A DNA stretch of 64,000 bases from Mesorhizobium australicum WSM2073 (GTDB taxonomy: Bacteria > Pseudomonadota > Alphaproteobacteria > Rhizobiales > Rhizobiaceae): contig NC_019973.1 of the NCBI RefSeq assembly GCF_000230995.2, positions 4,292,001 to 4,356,000 on the forward strand, in the 5' to 3' direction. The position numbers and the translations under genes are program-made. How positions within the stretch are numbered: the stretch's first letter is position 1; each line of letters starts with the position of its first letter. Below are positions 49,523-57,663 of the stretch, piece after piece. The notes beneath the pieces are model-generated. The model saw only the letters and a list, made by a program, of their open reading frames with translations, ran no database searches and was not told where the DNA came from.

Positions 49523-50353
49523 ATGCCAGCCATGGAAACGAGCGAAAAACGTCAGCGTGGCCGTCCGCGCGCCTTCAATGGTCCGGCCGAAGCTGCCTCG
49601 GTGCAGTCGCTCGACCGGGCCTTGCGTATCCTGGCCATTGTCGCGGAAGGCAGCGGCCTGTCGCTGAGCGAGATATCGGCGCAGAGCGGGCTTGCCGCCT
49701 CCACCGCCTACCGCATGCTGACGACACTCGAAAACCACGGCATGGTCGAGTTCGATACATTGGACCAGCTCTGGTCGATCGGCGTCGAGACCTACCGCAT
49801 GGGCGCGGCGTTCCTGCGCCGCCGCAAGCTGGTCGACCGCGCCCGTATCGTCATGCAGGAACTGATGGAGAAGACCGGCGAGACCGCCAATCTCGGCGTC
49901 GCGGAAGACGATTGCGTGGTCTTCGTCAACCAGGTCGAGACGCACCAGGCGATCCGCGCCTTCTTCCGGCCGGGTACGCGCAGCCCTTTCCATGCCTCGG
50001 GAATCGGCAAGGCGGTGCTGGCACATCTCGAACCGGAGCGCGTCGGAACCATCCTGCGCAAGGCGGGCCTGCAGCGCTATACGGACAAGACCCTTTCCGA
50101 CATCTCCGCCCTCGCGCACGATCTGGCCGTCGTCAAGCATCGCGGCTGGTCGGTCGACGACGAGGAGCGCCATCCCGGCATGCGATGCGTGGCCGCCGCC
50201 ATCTTCAACGAGTATGGCGAGCCGATCGGCGGCGTTTCCGTGTCCGGGCCGACGGTGCGGGTCACGCCCGAGCGGCTGGCCGAGATCGGCCCGCTGGTGC
50301 GCGACGCGGCGGCCGAAGTGACGAAAATGATCGGCGGCTCGAAGGCAGGCTGA
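49523..50353 (+). CDS. IclR-family transcriptional regulator
   Basis: A 276-residue regulator with an N-terminal winged-helix (about 25-90: VQSLDRALRILAIVAEGSGL then LSEISAQSGLAASTAYRMLT) and the C-terminal IclR effector domain with RPGTRSPFHASGIGKAVLAH and VDDEERHPGMRCVAAAIFNE. It is divergent from gcl-hyi-glxR, so it is likely to regulate glyoxylate use, as AllR does for gcl in E. coli. The start could be 49523 or 49532; an ATG at 49481 is less likely. Confidence 0.88.
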   Translation: MPAMETSEKRQRGRPRAFNGPAEAASVQSLDRALRILAIVAEGSGLSLSEISAQSGLAASTAYRMLTTLENHGMVEFDTLDQLWSIGVETYRMGAAFLRRRKLVDRARIVMQELMEKTGETANLGVAEDDCVVFVNQVETHQAIRAFFRPGTRSPFHASGIGKAVLAHLEPERVGTILRKAGLQRYTDKTLSDISALAHDLAVVKHRGWSVDDEERHPGMRCVAAAIFNEYGEPIGGVSVSGPTVRVTPERLAEIGPLVRDAAAEVTKMIGGSKAG

Positions 50354-50454
50354 TCAAGGGATAGACTAAACGCGCCGAAAATCGCTGCATGCCGCCGGCT
50401 GCATGGGATTTGACCGTCTTGCCGTCGCGTTCGAATGCATGCGAAAGGGCGCGC

Positions 50455-50877
50455 ATGAGGAAAGTGGTTCAGCTTCTGCTTGCCGTTTCGCTGTGCGGAT
50501 GCGTGGCGGCGGCACCACGACCCGATACCGGCGACCAGCGGGTCAATCCCATCCCGATCTCGCTCGCGCTGGAGGAGATCATCACGGCCGGTATCCGCCA
50601 GCGGCTGCCGGATTCGGCCTCCGCCAGGTTCGGAACCATGCTCGCAGGCGAGCGAAAGCTTGATGGCCGCGAGGAGATCGTGGTTTGCGGCACCGTCAAT
50701 GCCAAAACCTCATCCGGCGTCGGCGACAAGCCATTCATCGCCAAAGTCTACCCGGACGCCGCAAGCCACTTCGAACTGGTCGCGATGGGCGACGAGACCG
50801 AGGCTGCCCGGCTTCAGATTGGCGGCACCTGCCGCGCGGCCGGTCTGCCGATCCTCGACCCGAAGATGCACCTCTAG
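50455..50877 (+). CDS. Putative lipoprotein of unknown function
   Basis: A 140-residue protein with a lipoprotein signal (MRKVVQLLLAVSLCGC, lipobox near LCGC and the Cys at 16). The mature part has LEEIITAGIRQRLPDSASAR and a repeated-looking EEIVVCGTVNAKTSSGVGDK. No enzyme motif is seen. The ATG at 50455 was chosen because it puts the n-region directly before the hydrophobic core. It faces toward the BA14K gene on the other strand. Confidence 0.75.
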   Translation: MRKVVQLLLAVSLCGCVAAAPRPDTGDQRVNPIPISLALEEIITAGIRQRLPDSASARFGTMLAGERKLDGREEIVVCGTVNAKTSSGVGDKPFIAKVYPDAASHFELVAMGDETEAARLQIGGTCRAAGLPILDPKMHL

Positions 50878-50898
50878 AAAGACGGTCTTCAAACGACG

Positions 50899-50925
50899 AA
50901 GAGGGGCTGCCTCGCAACCCCTCTT
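50899..50925 (+). terminator. Terminator after the lipoprotein gene
   Basis: AAGAGGGG pairs with CCCCTCTT, followed on the plus strand by a short T/C tail. It sits between two converging genes and may serve both. Confidence 0.65.
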
Positions 50926-50944
50926 TCCAGTCGCCCGCCGCCAC

Positions 50945-51250
50945 TCAGAGCCGGCAGTAATGGCTGTAGCCGTCACGGCCGATATAGGTGTCGGAGTCCG
51001 GATCGTAGCTGGAGTAGCGATCGAAGCAGCGGCGGACGTGCCAGGAACCGCCATCTTCATCGACATAGACGGTGCGCGGCTGCTGCTGGGCAAGCAGGCT
51101 GCCGAGAACGAAACCGCCGACGCCGGCGGCGATGCCGATGCCGAGGCCGTGGTGATGCGAGTGGGCAGCAGAGGGCTGGACGGTGCCGACCAAAGCGGTG
51201 GCGGCGACGGTGGTGGCGATGAGGCCGGAAACGAGTGTGCGCTTGAACAT
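50945..51250 (-). CDS. BA14K-like small secreted protein
   Basis: A 101-residue protein with a Sec signal peptide (MFKRTLVSGLIATTVAATAL and onward to AAH), then a His-rich spot (HSHHHG) and a glycine-rich hydrophobic segment (GIGIAAGVGGFVLGSLLA). It ends in a BA14K-type domain, WHVRRCFDRYSSYDPDSDTY followed by IGRDGYSHYCRL, with Cys pairs. BA14K proteins, first known as Brucella antigens, are found in the Rhizobiales envelope. The leader peptide is closely related to that of the next gene, at 51542. Confidence 0.85.
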   Translation of the reverse strand: MFKRTLVSGLIATTVAATALVGTVQPSAAHSHHHGLGIGIAAGVGGFVLGSLLAQQQPRTVYVDEDGGSWHVRRCFDRYSSYDPDSDTYIGRDGYSHYCRL

Positions 51251-51483
51251 GATGATCTCCTTGCTTCGTTTGGAGAGGCGAGCCATCCGCCTCTTGACGA
51301 TCTGTCGTTGCGGCAAGGAAAAAGGTTCGACGGGTTTTTGATTTTTTTCGAAGAGCAGGAATTCGCTGGCTGAAAAGGCGTGGCGACCCTCGCCGACGTT
51401 GATCATCCATTCCGGCACTTCAGGCACCTTGCGCCGATCGGTCATCGTCCGTGACGGCGACTGGAAGCGCCGCGTTCGATGAG

Positions 51484-51507
51484 AAAAGGGCGGCCGAAGC
51501 CGCCCTT
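51484..51507 (-). terminator. Terminator after the His-rich gene
   Basis: A perfect 10-bp stem, AAAGGGCGGC/GCCGCCCTTT, around a four-base loop is followed on the minus strand by TTTTCTCAT. Confidence 0.75.
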
Positions 51508-51541
51508 TGCTGGAGGTTTCAATCAAGCCGCCAGGCTGCGC

Positions 51542-51766
51542 TCAGTAGAGGATGATGTGGCGGTGGTGGTGATGACGATGATGGTGATGGCCATAGACCC
51601 ACCAGTAATCCGGATAGTCCGGGTAATCCTGGTAGTAGAGGTAGTCGTCGAAATGACGATGATGATGATGCATGCCGTGAGCCGACGAAGACTGAACGGT
51701 GCCGGCGAGCGCGCCGGTTGCAACGACGATGGCGACGATGCTGGAAACGAAACTGCGCTTGAACAT
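51542..51766 (-). CDS. Small histidine-rich secreted protein
   Basis: A 74-residue protein with signal peptide MFKRSFVSSIVAIVVATGAL and onward to SSAH, followed by a tail almost wholly made of His, Tyr and Asp (MHHHHRHFDDYLYYQDYPDY and HHHHRHHHHRH). The tail looks suited to binding metal ions. The leader and the region upstream of the gene resemble those of the BA14K gene at 50945, so the two look like copies that diverged in the mature part. Confidence 0.7.
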   Translation of the reverse strand: MFKRSFVSSIVAIVVATGALAGTVQSSSAHGMHHHHRHFDDYLYYQDYPDYPDYWWVYGHHHHRHHHHRHIILY

Positions 51767-51924
51767 GATGATCTCCTGGATCTCTGATCGAGGCGACCAT
51801 TCGCCTCTGAGGATCAGTCGGCGCGCCGCGGCGAAAGGTTCGACAGATCTGGAGATTTTTTTGGCGCACTGTTGGCGAAACTGAGTAGGCAGCACCGGCT
51901 CGCGCCATGACCGGCAGCAATTGC

Positions 51925-51945
51925 TCACTACTCACTACTCACTAC
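51925..51945. repeat. Short heptamer tandem repeat (TCACTAC x3)
   Basis: Three exact tandem copies of TCACTAC lie between the His-rich gene and a small membrane gene. A related degenerate tract in the other orientation (GTGAATA-type) lies near 6066-6084. Confidence 0.8.
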
Positions 51946-51953
51946 TCCCCCAC

Positions 51954-52121
51954 TCAGCCCATGCCGGTGATATGCCGAAGCCAGAAGGCGAGCGCGATAA
52001 AGCCGATGAAGGTGGTGACGCCTGTCCAGTCGACATTGGCCTTCTTCACATCGCTGATGAGCTTCACCAGCAGCATCCACGCCACGACGACGATAGGGAG
52101 AATGATGACAAGCCTGATCAT
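51954..52121 (-). CDS. Small two-helix membrane protein
   Basis: A 55-residue protein read from ATG 52119-52121. It has one hydrophobic segment at the N-terminus (LVIILPIVVVAWMLLVKL), a charged loop SDVKKANVDW, and a second segment (TFIGFIALAFWL) ending RHITGMG. The pattern is strongly protein-like and consistent with a small inner-membrane protein. I do not recognise the family. Confidence 0.65.
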   Translation of the reverse strand: MIRLVIILPIVVVAWMLLVKLISDVKKANVDWTGVTTFIGFIALAFWLRHITGMG

Positions 52122-52277
52122 GCGACACTCCGTTCAGCGCATTGCACTTACCCTGATGTAGGAAGCGCGTTCGCGGATTTCAGCATGCGGACGCGCGGGC
52201 ATCCTCCACCACGGCTGATGCCCAAAAATGGACTTTTGTCTTTACTGGCGCAACAAATATGCTAACCGGAGCGCCGT

Positions 52278-52353
52278 GCCCTTGTAGCTCAGCTGGTAGA
52301 GCAGCGGTTTTGTAAACCGAAGGTCGGCGGTTCGATTCCGTCCGGGGGCACCA
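52278..52353 (+). tRNA. tRNA-Thr (TGT anticodon)
   Basis: A 76-nt tRNA with acceptor stem GCCCTTG/CGGGGGC (two G-T pairs), anticodon loop TTTGTAA (TGT), T arm GGTTCGATTCC, and encoded CCA. In E. coli the thrU tRNA with the same anticodon starts the thrU-tyrU-glyT-thrT-tufB cluster. Here it lies 8 kb away from tRNA-Tyr on the opposite strand. Confidence 0.97.
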
Positions 52354-52453
52354 CCCTACGCTCTTTGAGCTCCGGGTGGCAGGCCACCCCAAGCCCGTAG
52401 ACGCAGGAGTGTCCTCCGACCCCCTTGTAGGGCGATTACGTCGCCACCACCAT

Positions 52454-53023
52454 TTACGAAGCGCTCGCGATTTGGGCCGACACGTTCGTCCTGGTGAACG
52501 TATTCCTCACCCTCACAGACTTGTAGACATAAGCGGCCCAGATGCTGGTCACCACAAACGAAGCCATGGGTGCCGCCAGCGCGTCGCCTGCGAGCACCTT
52601 GTTTACCGGAACGCCCAGGATTGACGAAATCCAGATCGTATCCAGGATAAACACAACAGGAATCGCAAACCATTGGCAGAGAAACAATTGCGGGAATCGA
52701 CGGCTTCGCCGCAGCATTGAAACCAGCACCACCAGCTGAAGCGCCAGAAATGCCAGATTGAGGGCAACCTCGCCATACACAGCCAGAGAGCCGTTTGGGA
52801 GGGTCATGAGTTGCTGGTAGCCGTCGGCGGAATTGCCGAAATCGGCGAGCGTGCGCAGCGGTGACAATGTCTGACCGATAGCCAGCAGCATCAGCCAGCC
52901 ACCGAAGCCCACAAGTGACTCAGGATTCTGCGACGGCTTCGCGGCTGACCGGACAGCAAAGAAAACAGGCACGCCGATCAGCAGCAGCACGATCGCCCAA
53001 TGCCAGATGGAAAACGTCCCCAT
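52454..53023 (-). CDS. Membrane protein, DUF2569-like
   Basis: A 189-residue protein with about four or five hydrophobic segments, starting MGTFSIWHWAIVLLLIGVPV. The segment ESLVGFGGWLMLLAIGQTLS matches what I recall of DUF2569 proteins. The function of that group is not known. It ends just after tRNA-Thr and is read toward it. Confidence 0.65.
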   Translation of the reverse strand: MGTFSIWHWAIVLLLIGVPVFFAVRSAAKPSQNPESLVGFGGWLMLLAIGQTLSPLRTLADFGNSADGYQQLMTLPNGSLAVYGEVALNLAFLALQLVVLVSMLRRSRRFPQLFLCQWFAIPVVFILDTIWISSILGVPVNKVLAGDALAAPMASFVVTSIWAAYVYKSVRVRNTFTRTNVSAQIASAS

Positions 53024-53150
53024 TTACCCTTCCCCCTTTTTATACCCCTATAAGTTGTAGCAGATTTCAAACTCAACTCAAGAGCCAATCATCGCGTAAG
53101 ACGCCGTCCGATGCCGAAGCGACAACTTCTCCTGCCTGCTCCTGACGCCC

Positions 53151-53765
53151 TCACACTCCGATCGCCGCCACCAATATCCGGTTCTGCCGCCGTATCGCGG
53201 CCCTCAACTCCGGTATCCTGGCTTCATCCCGCTTCACGAATTCGATGAACATCATGTTCATGTTGTTGAAGACCAATTCGCCGAGTGCCGTGCCGTCGAT
53301 ATCCTGCCGCACCAGGCCGATCTCCTGAAGGCGGGCGATCAGAGCGCGGATCTGTTCGGTGAGCGAGCGGTCGAGGCCAGTATAAGCCTGGCCGAACGGG
53401 CTGTCGGGCAGTTGCGTCGAGATCGCCATCGCCTGCCGCCACATCTCCTTGCTGAGATAGTGCAGCGAGTGCTCGATATAGATGCCGATCAGCGTGTCCA
53501 GGGCGTCGCCGACATTGGCGGGCGGCCGGGCGACCACGCCGCGCCCGGCATTGAGCACCTCGTCGACTTCCATCGAGACGATGGCGCCGAGAATATCGCC
53601 TTTGTTCTGGTAGTAATTGTAGATGGTGCCGATCGAGACTTCGGCTTGCGCGGCGATCGTCTCGATCTTGGCGCCCTCATACCCGGCCTCGCGAAAAAGC
53701 GCCGCCGCCGCCTCGATGATACGCCGGTGGCGATCCGCCTTTTGCCTTGCCCGCAATCCGCTCAT
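53151..53765 (-). CDS. TetR-family transcriptional regulator
   Basis: A 204-residue regulator with the N-terminal HTH (RRIIEAAAALFREAGYEGAK then IETIAAQAEVSIGTIYNYYQ) and a variable helical ligand domain. It is divergent from the ABC importer operon; a palindromic operator lies between the two starts. It probably represses the transporter until its ligand is present. The ATG at 53765 was chosen over a start six codons upstream. Confidence 0.9.
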   Translation of the reverse strand: MSGLRARQKADRHRRIIEAAAALFREAGYEGAKIETIAAQAEVSIGTIYNYYQNKGDILGAIVSMEVDEVLNAGRGVVARPPANVGDALDTLIGIYIEHSLHYLSKEMWRQAMAISTQLPDSPFGQAYTGLDRSLTEQIRALIARLQEIGLVRQDIDGTALGELVFNNMNMMFIEFVKRDEARIPELRAAIRRQNRILVAAIGV

Positions 53766-53792
53766 ATCAGCCTCTTGCCACAAAAACAGAAT

Positions 53793-53816
53793 TGACTCAA
53801 TTTTAGAATTGGTTCA
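53793..53816. promoter_or_regulatory. Palindromic operator between the TetR gene and the ABC operon
   Basis: TGACTCAATT and AATTGGTTCA are inverted copies (8 of 10 positions complementary) around TTAG, giving a 24-bp imperfect palindrome of TetR-operator size. A TTGACT box overlaps it, so bound repressor would cover a promoter. Confidence 0.7.
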
Positions 53817-53856
53817 GTTTTTTGCAAGAAGCCACAAAGGCAAGGGAGAACACTCG

Positions 53857-54942
53857 ATGTCCGTCAAATCCGGCAATCCGCTTTCCGTCCTGAAGCGCCA
53901 GATGCACGCTGCATGTGCCGCCACGGCATTGCTGCTTGCGGCGGGCAGCCTCGCCGAAGCCGCCGATCTCAACGCGCTGATCTGGTGCGACCATTCCGAT
54001 CCGGCGCTGCTGCAGCCTTTCGAGGAGGCCAACAACGTCAAGGTCAACGTCAAGGAATTCGAAGGCACCGGGGCTGGGCTGGCCATCATCGAGCAGTCGC
54101 AGCCGGGCGACTGGGACGTGATGGTGATCGATAGCATCGACGTGCCGCGCGGCGTCGAGAAAGGCCTGTTCGAGCCGCTGCCGGAAGACAAGCTGCCGTT
54201 CGCCGATCTCTTCCCGCAGGTGAAGATGGACGGCTCGACCATTGTCGGCGGCAAGCGCTACGGCATCACCGAAAAGTTCGGTTACAACACGATCGGCTTC
54301 AACAAGACAAAGGTCGATCCGGCGGACATGCAATCCTTGGCGTCGCTGACATCAGACAAGTACAAGGGCAAGGTCGCCATCTACGATTATTATCTCCCCG
54401 TCATCGGCATGGCGGCATTGGCCATCGGCAAGAAGACGGCCGATCTCACGGAAGCCGACCTGCCCGCGCTCAAGGAAGAGCTGCTCAAGATGAAGGCCAA
54501 TGCCAAGCTGGTCGGTGAAGTCACCGCCAGCCAGACGGCGCTGGCGACCGGCGAGGTCGACATATTGGTCGGCGGCGGCGAATGGGTGACGGCAGGGCTG
54601 GCCAAGGAAAACCCGGCGCTGGACTTTTCCATTCCAAAAGAAGGTGCGGTGCTGTGGTCGCAGTCGCTCGCCATGTTCAAGGATTCCAGGAACAAGGACA
54701 TGGCGCTGAAATTCATCCAGTACATACTGAGCCCCGAGGGCCAGGCACGGCTCGCCACCTCGTCCTGTTACTGGGGCATGCCGTCCAACACCAAGGCCGC
54801 ATTGACCGACGACCAGAAAAAGGTCCTGCGCTTCGACGAGCAGCCCGGCTTCCTCGCCCGTGCGCAGGCCTATCCGGCGCCGAGCGCCGACCTCGACAAG
54901 AAGATGCAGGATATGTGGACCGAAATGCTGCAGGCCAAGTGA
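53857..54942 (+). CDS. ABC transporter substrate-binding protein (polyamine-type)
   Basis: A 361-residue periplasmic protein with a signal peptide ending in SLAEAA. It has the family pattern LNALIWCDHSDPALLQPFEE at the start and WDVMVIDSIDVPRGVEKGLF, with other segments typical of PotD-type binding proteins. It is the first gene of a five-gene operon with two permeases, an ATPase and a hydrolase. A GGGAG site lies at 53843-53847. The ligand is unknown. Confidence 0.88.
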   Translation: MSVKSGNPLSVLKRQMHAACAATALLLAAGSLAEAADLNALIWCDHSDPALLQPFEEANNVKVNVKEFEGTGAGLAIIEQSQPGDWDVMVIDSIDVPRGVEKGLFEPLPEDKLPFADLFPQVKMDGSTIVGGKRYGITEKFGYNTIGFNKTKVDPADMQSLASLTSDKYKGKVAIYDYYLPVIGMAALAIGKKTADLTEADLPALKEELLKMKANAKLVGEVTASQTALATGEVDILVGGGEWVTAGLAKENPALDFSIPKEGAVLWSQSLAMFKDSRNKDMALKFIQYILSPEGQARLATSSCYWGMPSNTKAALTDDQKKVLRFDEQPGFLARAQAYPAPSADLDKKMQDMWTEMLQAK

Positions 54943-54954
54943 GCCGATACGCTG

Positions 54955-55815
54955 ATGAGCGCCGCGGGAAACAGTGAGGGCGCGCGGACAGGCCGTGCCC
55001 TTCCCTGGGCGCTGGTCACACCGGCACTTGGCTGGACGCTTCTCTTCTTCGTGCTGCCCTTCGTCGCCATGGGACTTTCGAGCTTCACCGCGCAGGAGGG
55101 CGGCGGGGGCACCCTGTCCAACTACAGCCAATTCTTCACCAACCCCGCCTACTGGCAGGCGATGGTGAACTCGCTGCAGGTCACCGCCATCGTCACCGTG
55201 GTTTCCGTGCTGCTTGCCTATCCCTTCGCCTGGATTCTGGCCCAACAGATTCCTGAACGCTGGCAGCGGCTGGCGCTGATGCTGGCCGTGCTGCCGTTCT
55301 GGACCTCCTATGTCGTGCGCTCCTACTCCTGGCTGCTGGTGCTGGCGCAGAACGGCGTCATCAACCGGGCACTGACTGGCATTGGCGTGGTCTCCGAACC
55401 GCTGCAGCTCGCCAATACGCGCCTGGCCACCGTCACAGGCTTCGTGCATTTCTTCGTCATGCTTTTGACCCTGACCATCTTCGCCAATCTGAAGCAGCTC
55501 AGCCCCAGTTACCGCAAGGCCGCCGCCGATCTCGGCGCCGGACCGGTGCGCACCTTCCTGCATGTCATCCTGCCATTGACCTTGCCCGGCATCATGGTCG
55601 GCGCTTTTCTCACTTTCGTGCTGTGCATCGGCGACTACATCACGCCGCAGATCCTCGGCGGGAACAACGAGCTTCTGATGCCGCAGCTGGTGATGATGCA
55701 GATCGGCCGGCGCGGCGATTTTCCATTGGCCTCGGCGCTGTCGATCATCCTGATGGCGGTCGTGACCATCGCCTATCTCGCCTGCGCCCGCTGGCTAAAG
55801 ATCGAGCGGACCTGA
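54955..55815 (+). CDS. ABC transporter permease, PotB-like
   Basis: A 286-residue inner membrane protein with about six hydrophobic segments and the permease EAA-like loop YRKAAADLGAGPVRTFLHVI near 195, which contacts the ATPase. It starts 12 bases after the binding-protein stop. The pairing with a PotC-like permease matches the polyamine-type importer arrangement. Confidence 0.92.
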   Translation: MSAAGNSEGARTGRALPWALVTPALGWTLLFFVLPFVAMGLSSFTAQEGGGGTLSNYSQFFTNPAYWQAMVNSLQVTAIVTVVSVLLAYPFAWILAQQIPERWQRLALMLAVLPFWTSYVVRSYSWLLVLAQNGVINRALTGIGVVSEPLQLANTRLATVTGFVHFFVMLLTLTIFANLKQLSPSYRKAAADLGAGPVRTFLHVILPLTLPGIMVGAFLTFVLCIGDYITPQILGGNNELLMPQLVMMQIGRRGDFPLASALSIILMAVVTIAYLACARWLKIERT

Positions 55816-55817
55816 TC

Positions 55818-56600
55818 ATGCGCAGCATTGGCCGCATCGCTTCCTGGATTTACGCGCTTGCCGTCTACGGCTTCATCTTCCTGCCGGTCGTCGTGCTGGT
55901 GCTGTTCTCGCTGCAGTCGACGTCCTTCCCCATCCCCCCGTTCACAGGCCCATCGCTGCGCTGGTACGAGGCGGTTCTTTCCGATAACCGGCTGACTTCG
56001 GCGCTGGCCAATTCGCTGCTGGTCGCGGTTCTTTCCTCGGCCGCAGCCGTCATGCTCGGCTTCCTGTCGGCCTGGGGGTTCGCGCGCTTCGTCCTGCCAG
56101 GCTCAGGCCTGCTGCGCGGTTTGATCACCTTGCCGCTCACCGTCAGCTATCTCATCATCGGCATGGGGCTGCTGGTGCTGTTCAACTGGGCCGGCGTGCC
56201 GAAATCTCTGCTTGCCGCCGGGATCGGCCATGTGGTGATCAACCTGCCGCTGTGCTTCGCCATCATCTACAGCCAGTTAGGCGACCACCAGATCAACATC
56301 GAGCGCGCCGCGCGCGACCTCGGCGCGCCGGAATGGAAGGTGCTGCTGTTGATCACCGTGCCAGTCATGGCGCCGGCCATTTTCGCCGGCTTCTTCCTGT
56401 CGATGACGTTCTCCTGGGACGAGTTCGTGATCTCCTTCCTGCTGACGCGCTTCGATACCACGCTGCCGGTGGAAATCTGGAACCTGCTGCGCTCCGGCCT
56501 CAACCCCAAGACCAATGCGGTCGGTTCGCTGGTCTTTGCCGTCTCGATCGTGCTGGTGGTGTTCTTCGAACTGACCTTGCTGCGAAGGAAACCGGCATGA
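55818..56600 (+). CDS. ABC transporter permease, PotC-like
   Basis: A 260-residue inner membrane protein with six hydrophobic segments and the EAA loop IERAARDLGAPEWKVLLLIT near 166. It starts two bases after the previous permease stop, and its stop overlaps the ATPase start (ATGA), so the genes are tightly coupled. Confidence 0.92.
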   Translation: MRSIGRIASWIYALAVYGFIFLPVVVLVLFSLQSTSFPIPPFTGPSLRWYEAVLSDNRLTSALANSLLVAVLSSAAAVMLGFLSAWGFARFVLPGSGLLRGLITLPLTVSYLIIGMGLLVLFNWAGVPKSLLAAGIGHVVINLPLCFAIIYSQLGDHQINIERAARDLGAPEWKVLLLITVPVMAPAIFAGFFLSMTFSWDEFVISFLLTRFDTTLPVEIWNLLRSGLNPKTNAVGSLVFAVSIVLVVFFELTLLRRKPA

Positions 56601-57661
56601 ACGCGCCCCTGGTCGATATCCGCGACATCTGGCACCGCTTCGGCCAGCATCCCGTGCTGAAGAATGTCTCGCTGACGATAGCGGCCGGCAGCTATACGAT
56701 CCTGCTTGGACCATCCGGTTCCGGCAAGACGACGCTGCTCTCCATTCTCGGCGGTTTCGTCAATCCGAGCGAAGGCAAGGTTCTCATCCGCGGCCAGGAC
56801 TGCACCTCGGTGCCGCCCGCCAAACGCCCGACGACGACGGTGTTCCAGGATTATGCGCTGTTCCCGCATATGAGCGTCGGCGGCAATGTCGGTTTCGGGC
56901 TGCGCATGCAAGGTGTCGATGGAGCGACGCGGGCAGCAAAAGCGCGCGATGCGCTGGCCCTGGTGGGCCTCGCCGCCGCCTTCGACAAGAAGCCGCACCA
57001 GCTTTCCGGGGGCCAGCGCCAACGCGTGGCGCTGGCGCGCGCCCTGGTGATCGAGCCGGCGGTGCTTCTGCTCGACGAGCCGCTCGGGGCGCTCGACCTG
57101 AAACTGCGCCGCCAGATGCAGGACGAACTGAAGGCGATCCAGAAGCGGGTCGGCACCGCCTTCATCCATGTCACTCACGACCAGGAAGAAGCGATGGCGC
57201 TGGCCGACCATTGCGTGGTGATGAATGACGGCCGCATCGAGGACGAGGGGCCGCCCGAGCGCGTCTATGCGAGGCCGGCGACGCGTTTTTCCGCGACCTT
57301 CATGGGCGAGAGCACGATTCTTGCCGGCACTGTCATCGAGTCCAGTGACAGGACGAGCACCGTCACGACACCGGTCGGACCGGTTTCCTTATCCAGTGCC
57401 TTGCCGTTGGGGTCCACTGCCGCACTGGCGATACGCCCTGAGCACCTTGTGCTTGGCGCTGCGTCGGCTGGCACGAAGCTCGGCGAGGCTGCTGTGAGCG
57501 ACGTCGTTTTCCAGGGCAGTTTCAAGCGCGTGCTGGCGACCTCCGTCGAAGAGCCTTCCCTGCGGTTCATCGCCAAGCTGCCGGCGACCTCCATCGTCCA
57601 TGCGGGCGACAGGGTCGCGATTTCCTGTGATACCGACCAGATCATCTTGCTGACGGATTGA
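56597..57661 (+). CDS. ABC transporter ATP-binding protein, PotA-like
   Basis: A 354-residue ATPase with Walker A LGPSGSGKTTLLSILGG near 36, the signature LSGGQRQRVALARAL near 135, Walker B LLLDEPLGALD near 157, and the switch His in THDQEEAM. The C-terminal 110 residues form the TOBE domain. It energises the two permeases encoded before it. Confidence 0.95.
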   Translation: MNAPLVDIRDIWHRFGQHPVLKNVSLTIAAGSYTILLGPSGSGKTTLLSILGGFVNPSEGKVLIRGQDCTSVPPAKRPTTTVFQDYALFPHMSVGGNVGFGLRMQGVDGATRAAKARDALALVGLAAAFDKKPHQLSGGQRQRVALARALVIEPAVLLLDEPLGALDLKLRRQMQDELKAIQKRVGTAFIHVTHDQEEAMALADHCVVMNDGRIEDEGPPERVYARPATRFSATFMGESTILAGTVIESSDRTSTVTTPVGPVSLSSALPLGSTAALAIRPEHLVLGAASAGTKLGEAAVSDVVFQGSFKRVLATSVEEPSLRFIAKLPATSIVHAGDRVAISCDTDQIILLTD

Positions 57662-57663
57662 AC

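Noticed and set aside
52278..52453. tRNA-Thr as a possible integration site.
   Set aside because: No repeat of the tRNA 3' end, integrase gene or compositional change was found downstream.
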